A stretch of DNA of 64,000 nt. Origin: Balamuthia mandrillaris (taxonomy: Eukaryota; Discosea; Longamoebia; Balamuthiidae). The notes beneath the pieces are model-generated. The model ran no database searches. It was not told the DNA's origin and saw only the letters and a list, made by a program, of their open reading frames with translations. The stretch covers positions 144,001-208,000 of the forward strand of contig JAVKOQ010000038.1 in the NCBI GenBank assembly GCA_031835245.1. Reading direction: 5' to 3'. Shown here piece by piece: positions 51,467-63,000 of this stretch. Both the position numbers and the translations under genes were made by a program. The first letter of the stretch is position 1; each line of letters opens with the position of its first letter.

Positions 51467-53898
51467 ATGAAAGCCGCACAAGCGAAACGAAACCACCGCA
51501 ACCGCAACGACCAGGAAGGAGAGCTTCAACAGAGGTGGGAGTTCTCCACGATCTGTGCCTTCCTTCAAGTCTTTAGAGATAGCCTTCAGCTTGAGTCATT
51601 CAACCCTTCCGTACGACGTCGTTTAATCTCTCGCTGTCTCTCTCTTCTCTCACTCTCTTCATGAAAGCATTCATGGCCTCGTCATTGATTGATTTTTCTC
51701 GCTCTCACAGTTGTTGGAGAAAGCACTCGTTGCTCCTCCTCCTTCTGTTGCAGCGTCTAAAGAAGAAGAAGAAGCAGAGGTAAGCGCGATCTCTCCGGCG
51801 ACAACGAATGGCGGTGAGGGACATCGAGAAGAAGCGGAAGAAGAAGAACAGGGAGAAGAAGGGCAGCGTAAGGCCGGCAAACGACAGCTGGAGGAAGCGC
51901 GCAAATATTTGGTCGATCTGCACCTGCTCCTGCTGAGGCCCATTTATAGCGGCAAACTGAACCTCTCGTATGTGTTCTTCTTCCCGCCGTGCTCATTCTC
52001 TTTTGTCAGTGTGCTCTCTCTTCTTCTCTCTTCTCTTCACTCCTCTCTCCTCTTCTCTCTTCTCTCTCTTCTCTCTTCTCTCTTCTCTCTTCTCTCTCTT
52101 CTCTTCTCTCTTCTTTCTTCTTTCTTCTCTCTTCTCTCGCTCTATTTCTTCTATTCTCTCTTCTCCTCTCTGCTCTCGTTCTATCTTCTGGTGCCTCTCT
52201 TCTCCACTTCTCTACTGCACTGCTTCTCTTCTTTCCTCTCTGTTTGTGGTTCCTCCTCTATGGTTCTCTCTTCTGTGCTTCTGTGCTTCTCTCTCATCAT
52301 CAAGTCAAAAAAAAAAGAGAGCAAACATGGCAGAAAGTGCTTGAAACGAAGATCGGACGTCACTGGGACGAGTTTGAGGACTTTTTCGACTCGAATCCGC
52401 TATCCGACTCGTCTTACTGGGACTTGCCGTTGTACACCAAGGTATCAAACCGTGTTTCTCTATCTGTTCTGCTTCTCCTGTCTCTTCTTCTGCTGCTTGT
52501 TTACTTTCTCGTTTGTTCCTTCTCTTCTATACTCTCTCCTTTCTGTTCTCTATATGTTTATTTGTTCCTCACGCGCTTGCTATATGTAAAGATAATCATT
52601 CTCAAAGCTCTGTGTGACTGGCAACTGGACCGTAATAACGCCCTCATCGAAGCCATTGAAAACGAACCTGAAACATCTCCGAAATGGGTATATCTTTCTA
52701 TCTTTCTATCTTGCTTTCTGTTCCTTTTTTCTCTTTCTTTCTTTGGTGACTTATCTTTTTTGTTTGCCGTTATCCCATCAAGAGGTCAACTGAGGAATTA
52801 GGAATGGATGGACAACAAAACAAGTATTGGTATTTTGGAGGGAAACTTCTCTTCCGTGAGGAACGTTGCAGACTTGCCCGCACAGGACCTGCTGTCCCGA
52901 TAGTGCCTGGCAAGTGGGAAGTGGTACTTTAGCCCTTTTTTATTTCAACATTGTCTTCTCCGTTTATTTTGGTATTAACATTGTTTTCGTTTACTCTTTT
53001 TCGTTTGGTCAAAAGGTGGCAAGTACTGCGGAAGAGATCGAGTTTTTGGCTTTGACGCTGTCAGAGGCTGACGATAAGGAAGACCGCGCTCTTGCTGAAA
53101 TGTTGCTGGATGATATTATTCCCCCTCTCGTAGCACAACGCACGGTTCGTTTTTCTTTCTCTGAGAAAGACCGTTGTTCCCTGCTCGCAGATGCTTGTTG
53201 CTGCTTTCTTTCTAACACTTATTCAACAGAAAGAAGAAAGGGCGATGAACAGACGTCTACGGACACAAACGACAGGCGGCATCGATCCTCGCAACGTCAT
53301 TCAAGAGGGACAAAGAAGGTCCGCCCGCTTGAGAAACAAAGTGGACTACACCTACAACGACACGGAAGTTGACAAGTTACTCAAAGAATATGATAGAGAG
53401 TACAAGAAAGACAATTCCTCCTCCTCTTCTTCACCATCCACAAAACGAGGACTTGCACCAGAGAGAGCACCAACCAGGCAAAGCAAACGGTTACGCAGCA
53501 AACAAGCTGGAGAAGAAGAAGAGGAAGAAGATAAAGATTATGAAGCAGAAAGAGAAGAGGGAAGAGGGACGAACGGAGCGAAACAAAGCAGACGACACGA
53601 AGAAGAGGAAGAAAGTTCAGAAAGTGCAGAAGAAGAAGAAGAAGAACAAGAACATGTGGAAGAAAGCGAAGAAGAAGTTCAAGAAAGTGAGGAAGAAGAG
53701 GAAGAAAGAGTGGCGCAACTCAAACAAGAGAACGAAGAAAATGGGGGCGACGTAAAAGTAAAAGAGGAGGAGGAGGAAGAAGAAGAACAAGCATACGCTG
53801 CACAAAATGGAGTCAACATCAAAAGGGAAAAAGAAGAGCAGAAAGAGAACGAAAAACAAACGAAGCCACAAGTCAAACGCGAACCAATGGATCACTGA
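51467..53898 (+). CDS. CECR2/RSF1-like chromatin-remodelling accessory protein
   Basis: Probably a nuclear partner of an ISWI-type remodeller. Likely exons: 51467-51610, 51711-51966, 52322-52440, 52593-52686, 52782-52924, 53015-53143 and 53230-53898. The N-terminus has WEFSTICAFLQVFRDSLQLE (DDT-like start). Then come ETKIGRHWDEFEDFFDSNPL, WDLPLYTKIIILKALCDWQL, NNALIEAIENE and ELGMDGQQNKYWYFGGKLLF. The last resembles the WHIM-like block of CECR2 and RSF1 (LG-D-----YWYF). The C-terminal third is Lys/Arg-Glu-rich with SKRLRSKQAGEEE and acidic runs. No bromodomain or PHD finger is present, unlike animal CECR2 or RSF1, so the assignment is to the N-terminal architecture only. The start follows an A-rich leader. 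Confidence 0.75.
51995..52318 (+). repeat. Long CTCTT-rich intron tract
   Basis: More than 300 nt of irregular CTCTT/CTTCT units fills an intron of the CECR2-like gene, ending near the acceptor at about 52321. Confidence 0.85.
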
Positions 53899-54398
53899 TC
53901 GATATGGAATAATAAAGACTCAGTGAGTGGCAACAAAAAACGCACGAAACATCAACACAAAACGCTTTTTTTTTGGCAATAGGTTTTTCATCTGCATTTC
54001 TTTCTTCCATTGCCGCCCCCATTTCTTCCATCTCTCCTTCGTTTCTTCCCTTTGCGACTTCTTCTTCGAAAGAAACAACAAAAACATTACCAACAAAAAA
54101 CTACTTCAAGGGGGGACACATTTTGTCCAGCCGCATCTTCCTCTTTTTCGCACGTATCCAAATTGGACAATCGTTGCCGACCGATCCGCACGCTTGGTTT
54201 CGCAACGAAGGAAAAATCCCGAAAACACACCAACTTTCGGCCAGTTTGGCCACGAGATTTCGAGGTTGATAGCTATAGTGGACCAATGGGAGGAGCATGG
54301 TGGATTCCACTTTGAAAGTGAGGGAGAAGTGTCGGACTTTGGAGCCCGCTTTCAGGAGGACCGAGGTTTCAGGCATTACCTCAAGGATCGGCCCCAAG

Positions 54399-54407
54399 GA
54401 TAAATAG
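54399..54407 (+). promoter_or_regulatory. TATA-like box of the heptad-repeat gene
   Basis: GATAAATAG lies about 80 nt upstream of the ATG at 54486. It shares ATAAATAG with the cupredoxin TATA box. The leader between is ACAA-rich. Confidence 0.5.
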
Positions 54408-54485
54408 CTCCACGGTTCTGTCTTCCCCAATCCAACATCAACAAACAAAACAATAAACAACAAACAACAAAGAGCAAGCAAAAGG

Positions 54486-55514
54486 ATGAAGTTGCTGTTG
54501 ACAGTGGCCTTGCTGGCGTTGTTCGCCTCTGCTTCCCTGGGACGAGTGAACTATGGCTCCGGAGATGTGACCTACGATGGAGATGACGTGACCTACGACG
54601 GCGGGGACGTCTCTTACGATGGTGGAGATGTGAGCTATGATGGCGGCGATGTCTCCTATGACGGCGATGTGACCTACGATGGCGGTGATGTTTCTTATGA
54701 TGGCGGCGATGTCAGCTACGACGGTGGTGATGTTTCCTACGATGGTAGCGACGTGTCTTACGATGGCGGTGATGTGTCTTACGACGGTGGTGACGTGACC
54801 TACGACGGTGGTGATGTCAGCTACGATGGAGGAGACGTGTCTTATGATGGTGGTGATGTGTCTTACGACGGCGGTGACGTGACTTACGATGGTGGAGATG
54901 TGTCCTACGATGGAGGAGACGTCTCTTACGACGGTGGTGGTCTCTTATGATGGTGGTGATGTGTCCTACGACGGTGGTGACGTCTCTTACGACGGTGGTG
55001 ACGTCTCTTATGATGGTGGTGATGTGTCTTACGACGGCGGTGACGTGACGATGGTGGTGATGTGTCCTACGATGGAGGAGACGTCTCTTACGACGGTGGT
55101 GATGTCTCTTACGATGGTGGTGATGTGACCTATGACGGAGGAGATGTGTCCTACGATGGTGGTGATGTGTCTTACGATGGCGGTGACATCGAGTATGATG
55201 GTGGCTGCTACTATGATGACAGCGACGTGACCTACGACGGCGGTGATGTCTCTTACGATGGAGGAGACGTGACCTACGATGGCGGTGATGTCTCTTACGA
55301 CGGCGGGGACGTGTCCTACGACGGAGGTGATGTCTCTTACGACGGAGGAGACGTGACCTACGACGGCGGTGATGTGTCTTACGATGGCGGAGACGTGAAC
55401 TACGATGGTGGAGACGTGGCGTACGACGGCAGCGCGTACGAGGGTGGCAGCGATGTGGTGAACTACAAGGATGAGACCTCTGCTGCCTCCTCCACCTCCT
55501 CTTTCTTCTTCTGA
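54486..55514 (+). CDS. Secreted tandem-heptad protein (SYDGGDV repeats)
   Basis: No family recognised. The N-terminus KLLLTVALLALFASASLG is a signal peptide. The mature protein is almost wholly a seven-residue repeat, (S/T)YDGGDV, about forty copies including variants (TYDGDDV, SYDGSDV, a Cys-bearing EYDGGCYYDDSDV). It ends in a non-repeat tail, NYKDETSAASSTSSFFF. The composition is Tyr, Asp and Gly, very acidic, with no basic residues in the array. The reading frame stops at 54950 after a 2-bp loss relative to the repeat. A second irregularity of 4 bp lies near 55047, and a frame continuing to 55514 is open from 55062. A GT...AG segment, 54940-55080, would restore the heptad register exactly if spliced. 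Acidic Tyr/Gly repeats suggest calcium-binding, adhesive or wall material (inference). An AATAAA signal lies at 55733. Confidence 0.85.
54549..55440 (+). repeat. 21-bp tandem repeat array
   Basis: A roughly 890-bp array of 21-bp units encodes the heptads. Copies differ mainly at third positions (GAC/GAT, GGC/GGT, TCT/AGC), so the protein is more uniform than the DNA. Confidence 0.95.
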
Positions 55515-55732
55515 ACGAAGAAGACGTTGGATCTGAAAAAAAGTGATGCTCACTATGCTCCTCACCGGAACAAACAGGAAAGAAAATAACAAAAAGAGTT
55601 ACAACGACGTCCTTTTTGTTTAGAACCTCTTTTTTTTTCTTTCTTGTTCCTTTTTTTAAAAGATGAAGTTTTTGTTTTGTTGTTTCTTTTTGTATTGTCT
55701 TTAGAACCTTTTCTTTTAACTTTAAAGTTTTA

Positions 55733-55738
55733 AATAAA
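55733..55738 (+). terminator. AATAAA polyadenylation signal
   Basis: AATAAA lies about 220 nt after the heptad-repeat stop, in a T-rich then A-rich 3' flank, 53 bp before the convergent stop of the MYND gene. Confidence 0.5.
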
Positions 55739-55790
55739 CAACAACAACAAAAAAAAAAAAAGAAGGCCTTCATTCTATAGTGAATGTCAT

Positions 55791-56783
55791 TCACGACGAA
55801 GAAGAAGAGGAAGAGAGTTGAACCATGGTTTGCCACCAGAGCCTGTGACGAGCCTGACAATCCCTGAACATAGCTTCCACAGAGGCAGCCGTGCCATCGA
55901 ACCTCTTCAAAAGCTGCGGGTGAGGGTTGAAGCACTGCGACATCCTGTCCCTGTTGACCCGGATGAACCAGTCGGCGGTGCCGCCCCTCCAATGGAGATC
56001 CACCATCTGCTTGACCAGCGGAGCCAGCTCGCTCGGCTGTGGTCTCTTGGTGTTGATCTGGTTGCGCACCCTCTGGCGCAGGTCGTGGGCGGGGCTCTCC
56101 TCGATGATGTCCGCTGCGTCGTCGTGGCCGTTCATTCTGGCCGCTTGGAAGGAGCGCATCCCAGAGAAGCCTCCCTGAGCCATGGTGTCCGCCCCTGCCT
56201 CGACCAACGTTCGGACCATCTCCACCCTCTTGGCCTCGTCCTCCTTCAGCACGTCGTCCGTGCCAGGGTGGGTGCAGGCATAGTAGAGGGGCTTGTTCTG
56301 GTACCAATCGTCCGCGTTGACGAAGGCCCCGTTCTCCAACAACAGACGAACAGCCTCGGTGTTGCCGCTTGCCACGGCCAAGTGCAACGCCGTCTCTCCG
56401 TGTTTCTCCCTGGCCACGTTCAACAACAGAGGAGCACCGGGCTGCTGCTCGCATTTTTTCTTGAGGGCAAGGACGTCCCCTTTGCGTGCTGCCTCGAAGA
56501 GCTCCTCGTCCCGCGGGGTGGGATAAAGCAAAGCAGGCTCCGAGGGAGAGCAAGGGGCGTACCAGGGGTTGTTGATGCGGTCCCCTGGCCCGGTCCACAT
56601 GGAGCAGAGCAAGGCGCTGTGGTCCTGTTGGTCGGCCGTTTGGCAGGCGTCGCTGCAGTAGTAGCCGGCGGAGCAGGTGGCGCAAGGAGGTCGCCCGCCC
56701 ACCGGTTTGGTGAGGCAGCGCTGGCACAAGAGCTCCACCGGAGAAGAGGAAGAGGCGGGGGCGGAAGCGTTGCTGGATTCCAT
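55791..56783 (-). CDS. MYND zinc finger-ankyrin repeat protein
   Basis: Single-exon gene for 330 residues. The MYND finger at about residues 20-60 reads CQRC, CATCSAGYYC, SDACQ, then H and LC: a complete zinc-ligand set used for protein binding. Ankyrin repeats follow: DEELFEAARKGDVLALKKKC, HGETALHLAVASGNTEAVRL, NKPLYYACTHPGTDDVLK, and VEMVRTLVEAGADTMAQGGF. The C-terminal 90 residues (VKQMVDLHWRGGTADWFIRV, FRDCQARHRLWWQT) are unassigned. The start is the first ATG after the frame opens. It is likely an intracellular protein-interaction adaptor; the partner is unknown. Confidence 0.92.
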   Translation of the reverse strand: MESSNASAPASSSSPVELLCQRCLTKPVGGRPPCATCSAGYYCSDACQTADQQDHSALLCSMWTGPGDRINNPWYAPCSPSEPALLYPTPRDEELFEAARKGDVLALKKKCEQQPGAPLLLNVAREKHGETALHLAVASGNTEAVRLLLENGAFVNADDWYQNKPLYYACTHPGTDDVLKEDEAKRVEMVRTLVEAGADTMAQGGFSGMRSFQAARMNGHDDAADIIEESPAHDLRQRVRNQINTKRPQPSELAPLVKQMVDLHWRGGTADWFIRVNRDRMSQCFNPHPQLLKRFDGTAASVEAMFRDCQARHRLWWQTMVQLSSSSSSS

Positions 56784-57097
56784 GGGTAAGTCTCCGGCGC
56801 AAGAACGAGAGTCTCTCTGTTCTTTTTTGTTTTGGTTCTATAATGTGTTTCAATAAGTGGCCAATTACCAGCCGGACCACAAGCTTGTGGGGCTCACAAG
56901 TCAGATAACGTTGCAGAAAGAGAGCAGCAATACCAGAGCCAAGGATCGCCTAACCCCTCGACAGAGGCTAAATGGAGTATTGCTTGCCCCGAGAAGAATG
57001 ATAGATAATTTTCTTTAAAAAAAACAACAACAGACTGTTGAGATAGCAAGGAACAATGCACCGATGCAATGCTGAGTTTTGTAAGCCATTTTCTGCA

Positions 57098-57245
57098 ATA
57101 GGTTCAGCCATAGATAGGGCAAACAGACGAGAATGGCCCAACCTTGCCTTGGGTGTTCCTCATCTTGTTCACTTGTAGCAGTTTCGTCTTCATCGGCACA
57201 CTGGATTGGACAATTGGTAATAAGGGTGGAGAAAGAAGTGTCTCG
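57098..57245 (-). pseudogene. Decayed copy of the C2 gene's last exon
   Basis: Sequence around 57098-57245 aligns with 57571-57675, the terminal exon of the C2 gene. Shared stretches include AGCC-TAGATAGGG, AAGAATGG/GAGAATGG and TTCATCTTGTTCAC/CTCATCTTGTTCAC. Small indels break the frame. It lies about 480 bp downstream of the intact exon on the same strand, so it is a partial tandem duplication relic. Confidence 0.6.
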
Positions 57246-57572
57246 AGGGACGAAAGCACAAGCCATCCGCTGCTAGTAACGTTCCTTGCCCTATCAACTA
57301 TCAGGTGGGTTGTGTTTTGAGAAAGAGAGGCAGGAAGAGGAGGGTAACCCCCGCGCTGTGTTCTTCAACTTGCTAAAGGAGGGATGAAGAGAGAAGAAGC
57401 AAACTGCGATCGGTGAATTACAATCTTTGTTGGAAAGGTACAGCGCATACGCTCACTGAAGAACGGAAAAGAGAGAACAGAGGGGAGAGGGGCAGAGGAG
57501 AAAACAAGGGCGAGAGTAGAAGAGTGGGAACTAAAGGTGGCGTGAAGCGGATGAGTGCAATAGTTTGTGTAT

Positions 57573-57979
57573 TTAGCCGTAGATAGGGAAGAGGGACAAG
57601 AATGGCACCACTTCCGTGTTCTTCATCTTGTTCACCACCAAGTTCACTTCGTTGTGTCTCACTGGATAGGGGAGATCTGTTTTGGTTTGTTGGTTAAAAT
57701 ATATACGAGAGAAGCATAGAAGCAGCGAACAGAACGTGAGAGAGAGAGAGAGAAGGAAGTGGGGAATTAGAAAATGTTCGAACCATCAACAGCGGCTTTC
57801 ATGGTAAGCTTCAAGTTGCCGACAACTTTGGGCTGCCCATAGAAGGTGTAAGTCCTTTTCTTCGTGCTGGCATGGGTTATGTCGGTGATGATAGCATTAC
57901 GCTGAGAGTCTTCATAAGTCCAATAGCCCTTTTATTTTGATAGAGAAAGGGTAAGCAACGCAAGCAATTTAGAGAAGAA

Positions 57980-58025
<46 letters not shown>

Positions 58026-59119
58026 GAGAAAAGCAAACCAAGTCGGCATTGGAACTGTCCCAATCATTCTCCAAAGCAGCATGATCAGACTTGAACCAAA
58101 TGGTCTGAGAGCTGTCAATGCACTCCACGTTGTTCAACGTTCTCTTGGCCTGGTCGTAGCTCAACGACCCCTTCCATCCGTGCTTGCTCGTGACGTCGCT
58201 CATTGGCACATCGCTGATGTTCTCCACGTCGGAGCAAAGGAAGGAGATGGCTCCAAAGTTGTGGAAGGCCTTGATGTCGTCCAGCTTTGTCTCGGCGTAG
58301 ACCTGATAGTTGGCCGCCACGAAGGGGGTGGCGCTGGTCCTTCTGCGGATGCGGTAATGCTTGAACGGAGGAGCGAGGGCCATAGAGATGAACTTGCCTT
58401 GGTTGTTGTGGGTCTCCAGCAAGTGAATGTCCACCTGTGTTATTTTTTGCACTGTTAGTACGCCCTCAGAGAAAGCAACAAGAAAGAGTAAAACAGAGCA
58501 GAGAGCATAGGAGACATACGCGTTTGTCTTTCTCGTACTGAAGACCACAAACCACGCCGGTGGCGTTGTTGAAGGCAGTGACAGGGAAATAAAGCATCTG
58601 CTTGGAGTCATCCGAGTAGAATGAAGCCACTTTGCTGAGACGAGCCTTTTACATGGTGATCGCGTGTTGTCAGCTTTCTTGTATCGAAACATGCCGAAGA
58701 GAAGAGGCGATCGACAGAGAGAGGGGAGAGAGAAAGAGGAAGAGAGAGAGAAAGAGAGAGAGAAAGAGAAAGAGAAAATGGAATGAGCAGAGCAGAGCAT
58801 GAGCGAGGAGAACCTTCAAAGAAGTATAGCTCAAGATGGCAGCAATGCTAACAATGATGTAAGGCTCTCCACCCTTCTTCTTCTTGAAGCCCTTTTCCAG
58901 CGTCAAGGGCACTTGCAACTGTTTTATTTGTTTCGTGAGAAGGGAGAAGCGGGAAGAGAGAAGCAGAGAAAAAGGAGGAGAAGGAGCATACGTGTTTGAT
59001 CGGCAAGTGTTGGTTGCTCAATTGGATGAGGCCAGTGGCCACCATGTCATCCTTCCCCACTGAATCCGAATCCCTTTTTGTTATTGTTCGTTACACGTCG
59101 TCCTCAAAGAGAACGAGGC

Positions 59120-59155
<36 letters not shown>

Positions 59156-59445
59156 ATTTTTTTAAAAAACGAACCACACTTGGACGTTGATAGAGGTGCG
59201 ATAGGCCTCCCCATAGCAGAGGGTCTCCTTCCAGTTGGGGTTGAAGTCGCTCTTCTTGACCGAGGTCTTGTCCCAGTGAACCCCTCCGGAGGCTCTGTCA
59301 AAGCCCAAGCGAACGTAGGCGTCGATCTTGCCAAACGTGTCCGCCTGTTTCAGTTTGACGAAATGCAAAATCAGATTTTGTTTTTTGGAATCGAAAAGAA
59401 GGAAAGAGAGAAGAAGAAGAAGAAGACGAACAAAGAACAGAGAAG

Positions 59446-59477
<32 letters not shown>

Positions 59478-59631
59478 AAACCTTTGGCAAGTTTCGACCG
59501 CCGTGCACTTTGACGGTGATCATCCAGGAGGGCTGCCCGCCGCCGCCGCCGCTGCTGCCGCCCGAAGGAGGAGCACCCCACCCAGGAAAACCGCCACCGC
59601 CGACGCCACCACCGTAGCCAGGAGCTTGCAT
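57573..59631 (-). CDS. C2-domain protein with Gly-rich N-terminus
   Basis: The start at 59631 gives a Gly/Pro-rich head (MQAPGYGGGVGGGGFPGW). A C2-like domain follows, split by introns: WMITVKVHGGRNLPK, ADTFGKIDAYVRLGFD, TSVKKSDFNPNWKETLCYGE, TSINVQV, GLIQLSNQHLPIKH and LQVPLTLEKGFKKKKGG. C2 domains bind phospholipid, often with calcium. The downstream half (VDIHLLETHNNQGKFISMAL, FGAISFLCSDVENISDVPMS, DSSQTIWFKSDHAALENDWD, TYTFYGQPKVVGNLKLTM) is not recognised and has no catalytic motif I can name. The last exon ends VVPFLSLFPIYG at 57573. There are about eight exons; introns carry GA repeats (CT on the sense strand) at 57983-58022, 59125-59150 and 59448-59473. Confidence 0.8.
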
Positions 59632-59649
59632 TGTTGTTGTTGTTTTTCT

Positions 59650-59785
59650 CTTATCTTTATAAAAAAAAATGAATAAAAAAAATAATATAAATAAATAAAT
59701 AAATGAATAAAATAAACAAATAAATAAAGAAATAAATGAATGAATGAACGAATGAATGAATGAAAGAGAAATAAAAAATAAATGC
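59650..59785. repeat. AAAT/GAAT tetranucleotide repeat
   Basis: Degenerate AAATAAAT and GAATGAAT units immediately upstream of the C2 gene start. The following 59820-60000 is CT-rich; no gene is seen between 59632 and 60073. Confidence 0.9.
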
Positions 59786-60073
59786 GTTCATGGAACGAGA
59801 AAAACGCTATAGTGCAATCTCTCCAATTGGTTGGAGCGGTTGCTTGGGAGAGTTCTGCCGGTAACCCGTTCGCTTAACGAGCCGCTCTCCTGTCCTTACC
59901 CTCCTCTGCTCTCCTCTCTGCTTCCTCTCGCTCGCCTCTCTGCTATCCTCTCTGCTGCTCTCTTTTCTCTTCTCCCTTCTCTGCTTGCGCAGCTGAGAGC
60001 AAAAGGGTCGTTTCTATTATCTTATATTAATAAATACAAAAAAAAGAGAAGAGTCGTATCTAAAAGTTAGCTG

Positions 60074-63000
60074 TTAACTCGCATTCGTTGCTTCGGCTTC
60101 ACCCTCTCCTCCATCTCCAGTGGACGAAGGAAAGTGATGAAGGGCGTTGAGCAGGAAGCGGGTTTCCAGCGGAGTGTTCTCCATGATCTGACGTATGTTG
60201 TCGTGCGGGCAGCGCAGGAAGAGCGGGGCGAACACCACGGCGATGTTGTTGAGCGTCATTTTGGTGTGGGGGAGGTGCTGGGGGTGGGCGAAGCGGCGGA
60301 GGAAGGCGCAGAGGGTGGCCATCACTTTGCCCTCGATGCTTTGGGAGAGGCCCTCCAAGAAGAGCACGATTTGCTCGGGATCGTCGCTCATCTTCAGACA
60401 ATCCTCGCTGTATTGTTTAATGTAGGTTGGTAGGATTAGTTCCAGAAGAAGATGAAGAAGAAGAAGAAGCAGAACAAGAACGAGAAGAACAAGAAGAACA
60501 AGAAGAACAAGAAGAACAAGAAGAACAGGAACAAGAACAAACAAAAACATACTAATACTGAGGGCCAATCAGTGGTGGTGTAAGCTCATGCAACCACGCT
60601 TTCAGCAAACAAGCCACATCATGAACGCTGGCATCCTCAAAGTTGTACTTGCCGGCGTCCGCTCGGGCGCTGAGCTTGGCGATAGCGATACTGTCGCCGT
60701 TTACGCGGAAGACGCCCTCGGTGCCTAGTCCGTCTTTTTGGAGGACGCTATCCAAACATTTGGTCAGGATCAGTGGAAGCGGCGCGGTGGGATCGATGCT
60801 GTTTTGGAACTCCATCACCTCCGCCAAAGAGCAGCCAAAGATAGACTTCCGGAACGGAGCGGACTGTTGTGTTTATAATTGTGAGTAACGAAAGGGAGAA
60901 AAGACAGAGGAGATAAGCAAAGAAAGAATGATAAGAAAGATACTAAAAGAACAAAGAAGAAAGGCTTACCCTGGCCATATCAATGTCAGAAAGAGAGGGA
61001 ACGAGCACCCGCGGAACGGCGTATCTCTTCGAGTACGTGACCAACTTTTTCCAACAAAACTCCGCCATGATTGCAATGTTCAACGCGATCTCTTCATCTT
61101 CTTTCGAGCAACAACCAGGTCGAGGGGTGGCGGAAGGCAACGAAGATGAAGAAGATGAAGCTGCATCTGATGTACTTTTATAGTTTTTAAATCCTTCTCT
61201 TGGCCCGTTTCTCTTTCGAAAGATGCTTCTTCGTTTGGTGGTTTCTTGCTGTTCGTTTTGAAAGACTGATACAGGAGTATTGCTGGGAGAATGAATATCC
61301 TCTTCTGAGGATGATGGTTCGATTGACATTCGAGAAACAGAGGGAGAAGATGGTGAAGAAGTATAAGTATGAAGATTGCTTGAAGAAGAGGCGGAAGAAG
61401 AGGAGCCATTGGGAGGAGAACGAATTTTCTCGGGTCTTGAATGAGTGGCTACATATTTGGTTAGATACTCTTCCAAGTCTTTTGTTGGTGGAAACGTTGC
61501 TGTTATAATTTCAAAGAGAGAAGGAGGTTAAGATATCGTTTAACCTCTATTTTCAAAAAAAAAAATGAGGTTTACATACAAACAGCAATGGTTAACAACT
61601 CCCATCCCAGCACGCAGCTCTCTCTGTAAGTGGCAAAGAACAAACGAAACAACCGGTCAAAAGAGCGAAGAGAGAGAGAGAGAGAGAGAGAGGCAAAATA
61701 GAAAAGTAATACAAGCAAAAACGTGAGACAAGAATGTAAACAACAAGATCGGAAAGGAAGGGAGAAGTACAAGCGCGGGTTGTCGGTAGTTTGTTTGCAG
61801 ATCTGCAAATAGATCTCATCACGAAGTTGAGGCGTGTTAACGGCTTTGGCCATCAACTCTCTTGCCGTCTGCTCGCGGACGGATTGCTGCAAATGAACGT
61901 ACTGAGATGAGCTGCTGTGGTCTCCCATATAGCGCTGTATTACTGTGCAAAGCAAAGTTTTTAAAAAAACATAACAAAAGCTTTTCAGGAGGAGGAGGAG
62001 GAGGAGGAGGAGGAGAAGGAGAAGGAGAAGAAGAAGAAGAAGAAGAAGAACAAGAAGAAGAAGAAGAAGAACAAGAAGAAGAAGAAGAAGAACAAGAAGA
62101 AGAACAACAAGAAGAAGAAGAAGAAGAAGAAGAAGAAGAACAAGAACAAGAACAAGAACAAGAACAAGAACAAGAACAAGAACAAGAACAAGAACAAGAA
62201 CAAGAACAAGAACAAGAACAACAACAAGAACAAGAACAAGAACAAGAACAAGAACAAAGGAATCTTACGCTGGAAACTGGCGAGCGATTCTTTCGTGATT
62301 TTCGTTTTGGAGTGTTTGAGCAAAGAAGTGGAAATGGGATCCTGTTTTGTTTTCATAAGAACGCAAACAAGTCATTATACTACAAAAAACTAGAAACAAA
62401 AAATAAGCAACAACGAATGCCGAACCTTTGAAAATCTCAACACCTCCTCCGCAGGAATGCTTCGCCGAAACAGTCTTTTCGGTTTGTTAAAGTACTGATG
62501 AGCATAGCCCTCGAGTTGAAATCTCAAGATGTCCTTCTGTACCATCGGGCTCAGCGTATTCGTTCTCCATCTTCCAGTAACTTGTACTTCACTAAGGTCA
62601 GTAACAGGTTCGTCTCCGCCAACGCTTTGGCTTCGTTGAAAATCAAAGTTGTTTTCTTTTTTGGTGAGTTTTGGGGTGGAAGGAGAAGATAAGGAATCTT
62701 GGAAAGGGTTTCGTCGAAGGCTTGCTTTAAGCGGTGGTAGTTGTGGCGATTGGGGTTGCTGACTTTGGGTGGTAAGCAGTGGTGGAGGAGCCAATCCAAC
62801 CAGCACAGCTCTTGCGCCACGAATTGCTGTCATCCATTCCATCATTTCTTGTTCTATCATTTAACGTAAGTAAGTACTTATAAAACACAAAGAAAGGGAA
62901 GCACGAAAGCATAAGAGAATGAAGAACAAGCATAATAACCTGTTTCAGCCCGAATATGAAGAGTACGAGAAGGAGTGTTGATGCAGAAGCAATTAGAGCC

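Noticed and set aside
54549-55440. CRISPR-like regular repeat array
   Set aside because: Units are 21 bp, contiguous, without spacers, and encode a heptad peptide after a signal peptide.
54817-56880. 687-codon open frame on the minus strand
   Set aside because: It spans the antisense of the heptad array, the intergenic gap and a shifted frame of the MYND-ankyrin gene. Its Arg/His-rich product is the mirror of the repeat, and the true gene is in another frame at 55791-56783.
61862-62431. Glu/Gln-rich open frame on the plus strand
   Set aside because: It is antisense to the MyTH4-RhoGAP gene and consists mostly of the intronic GAA/CAAGAA repeat.
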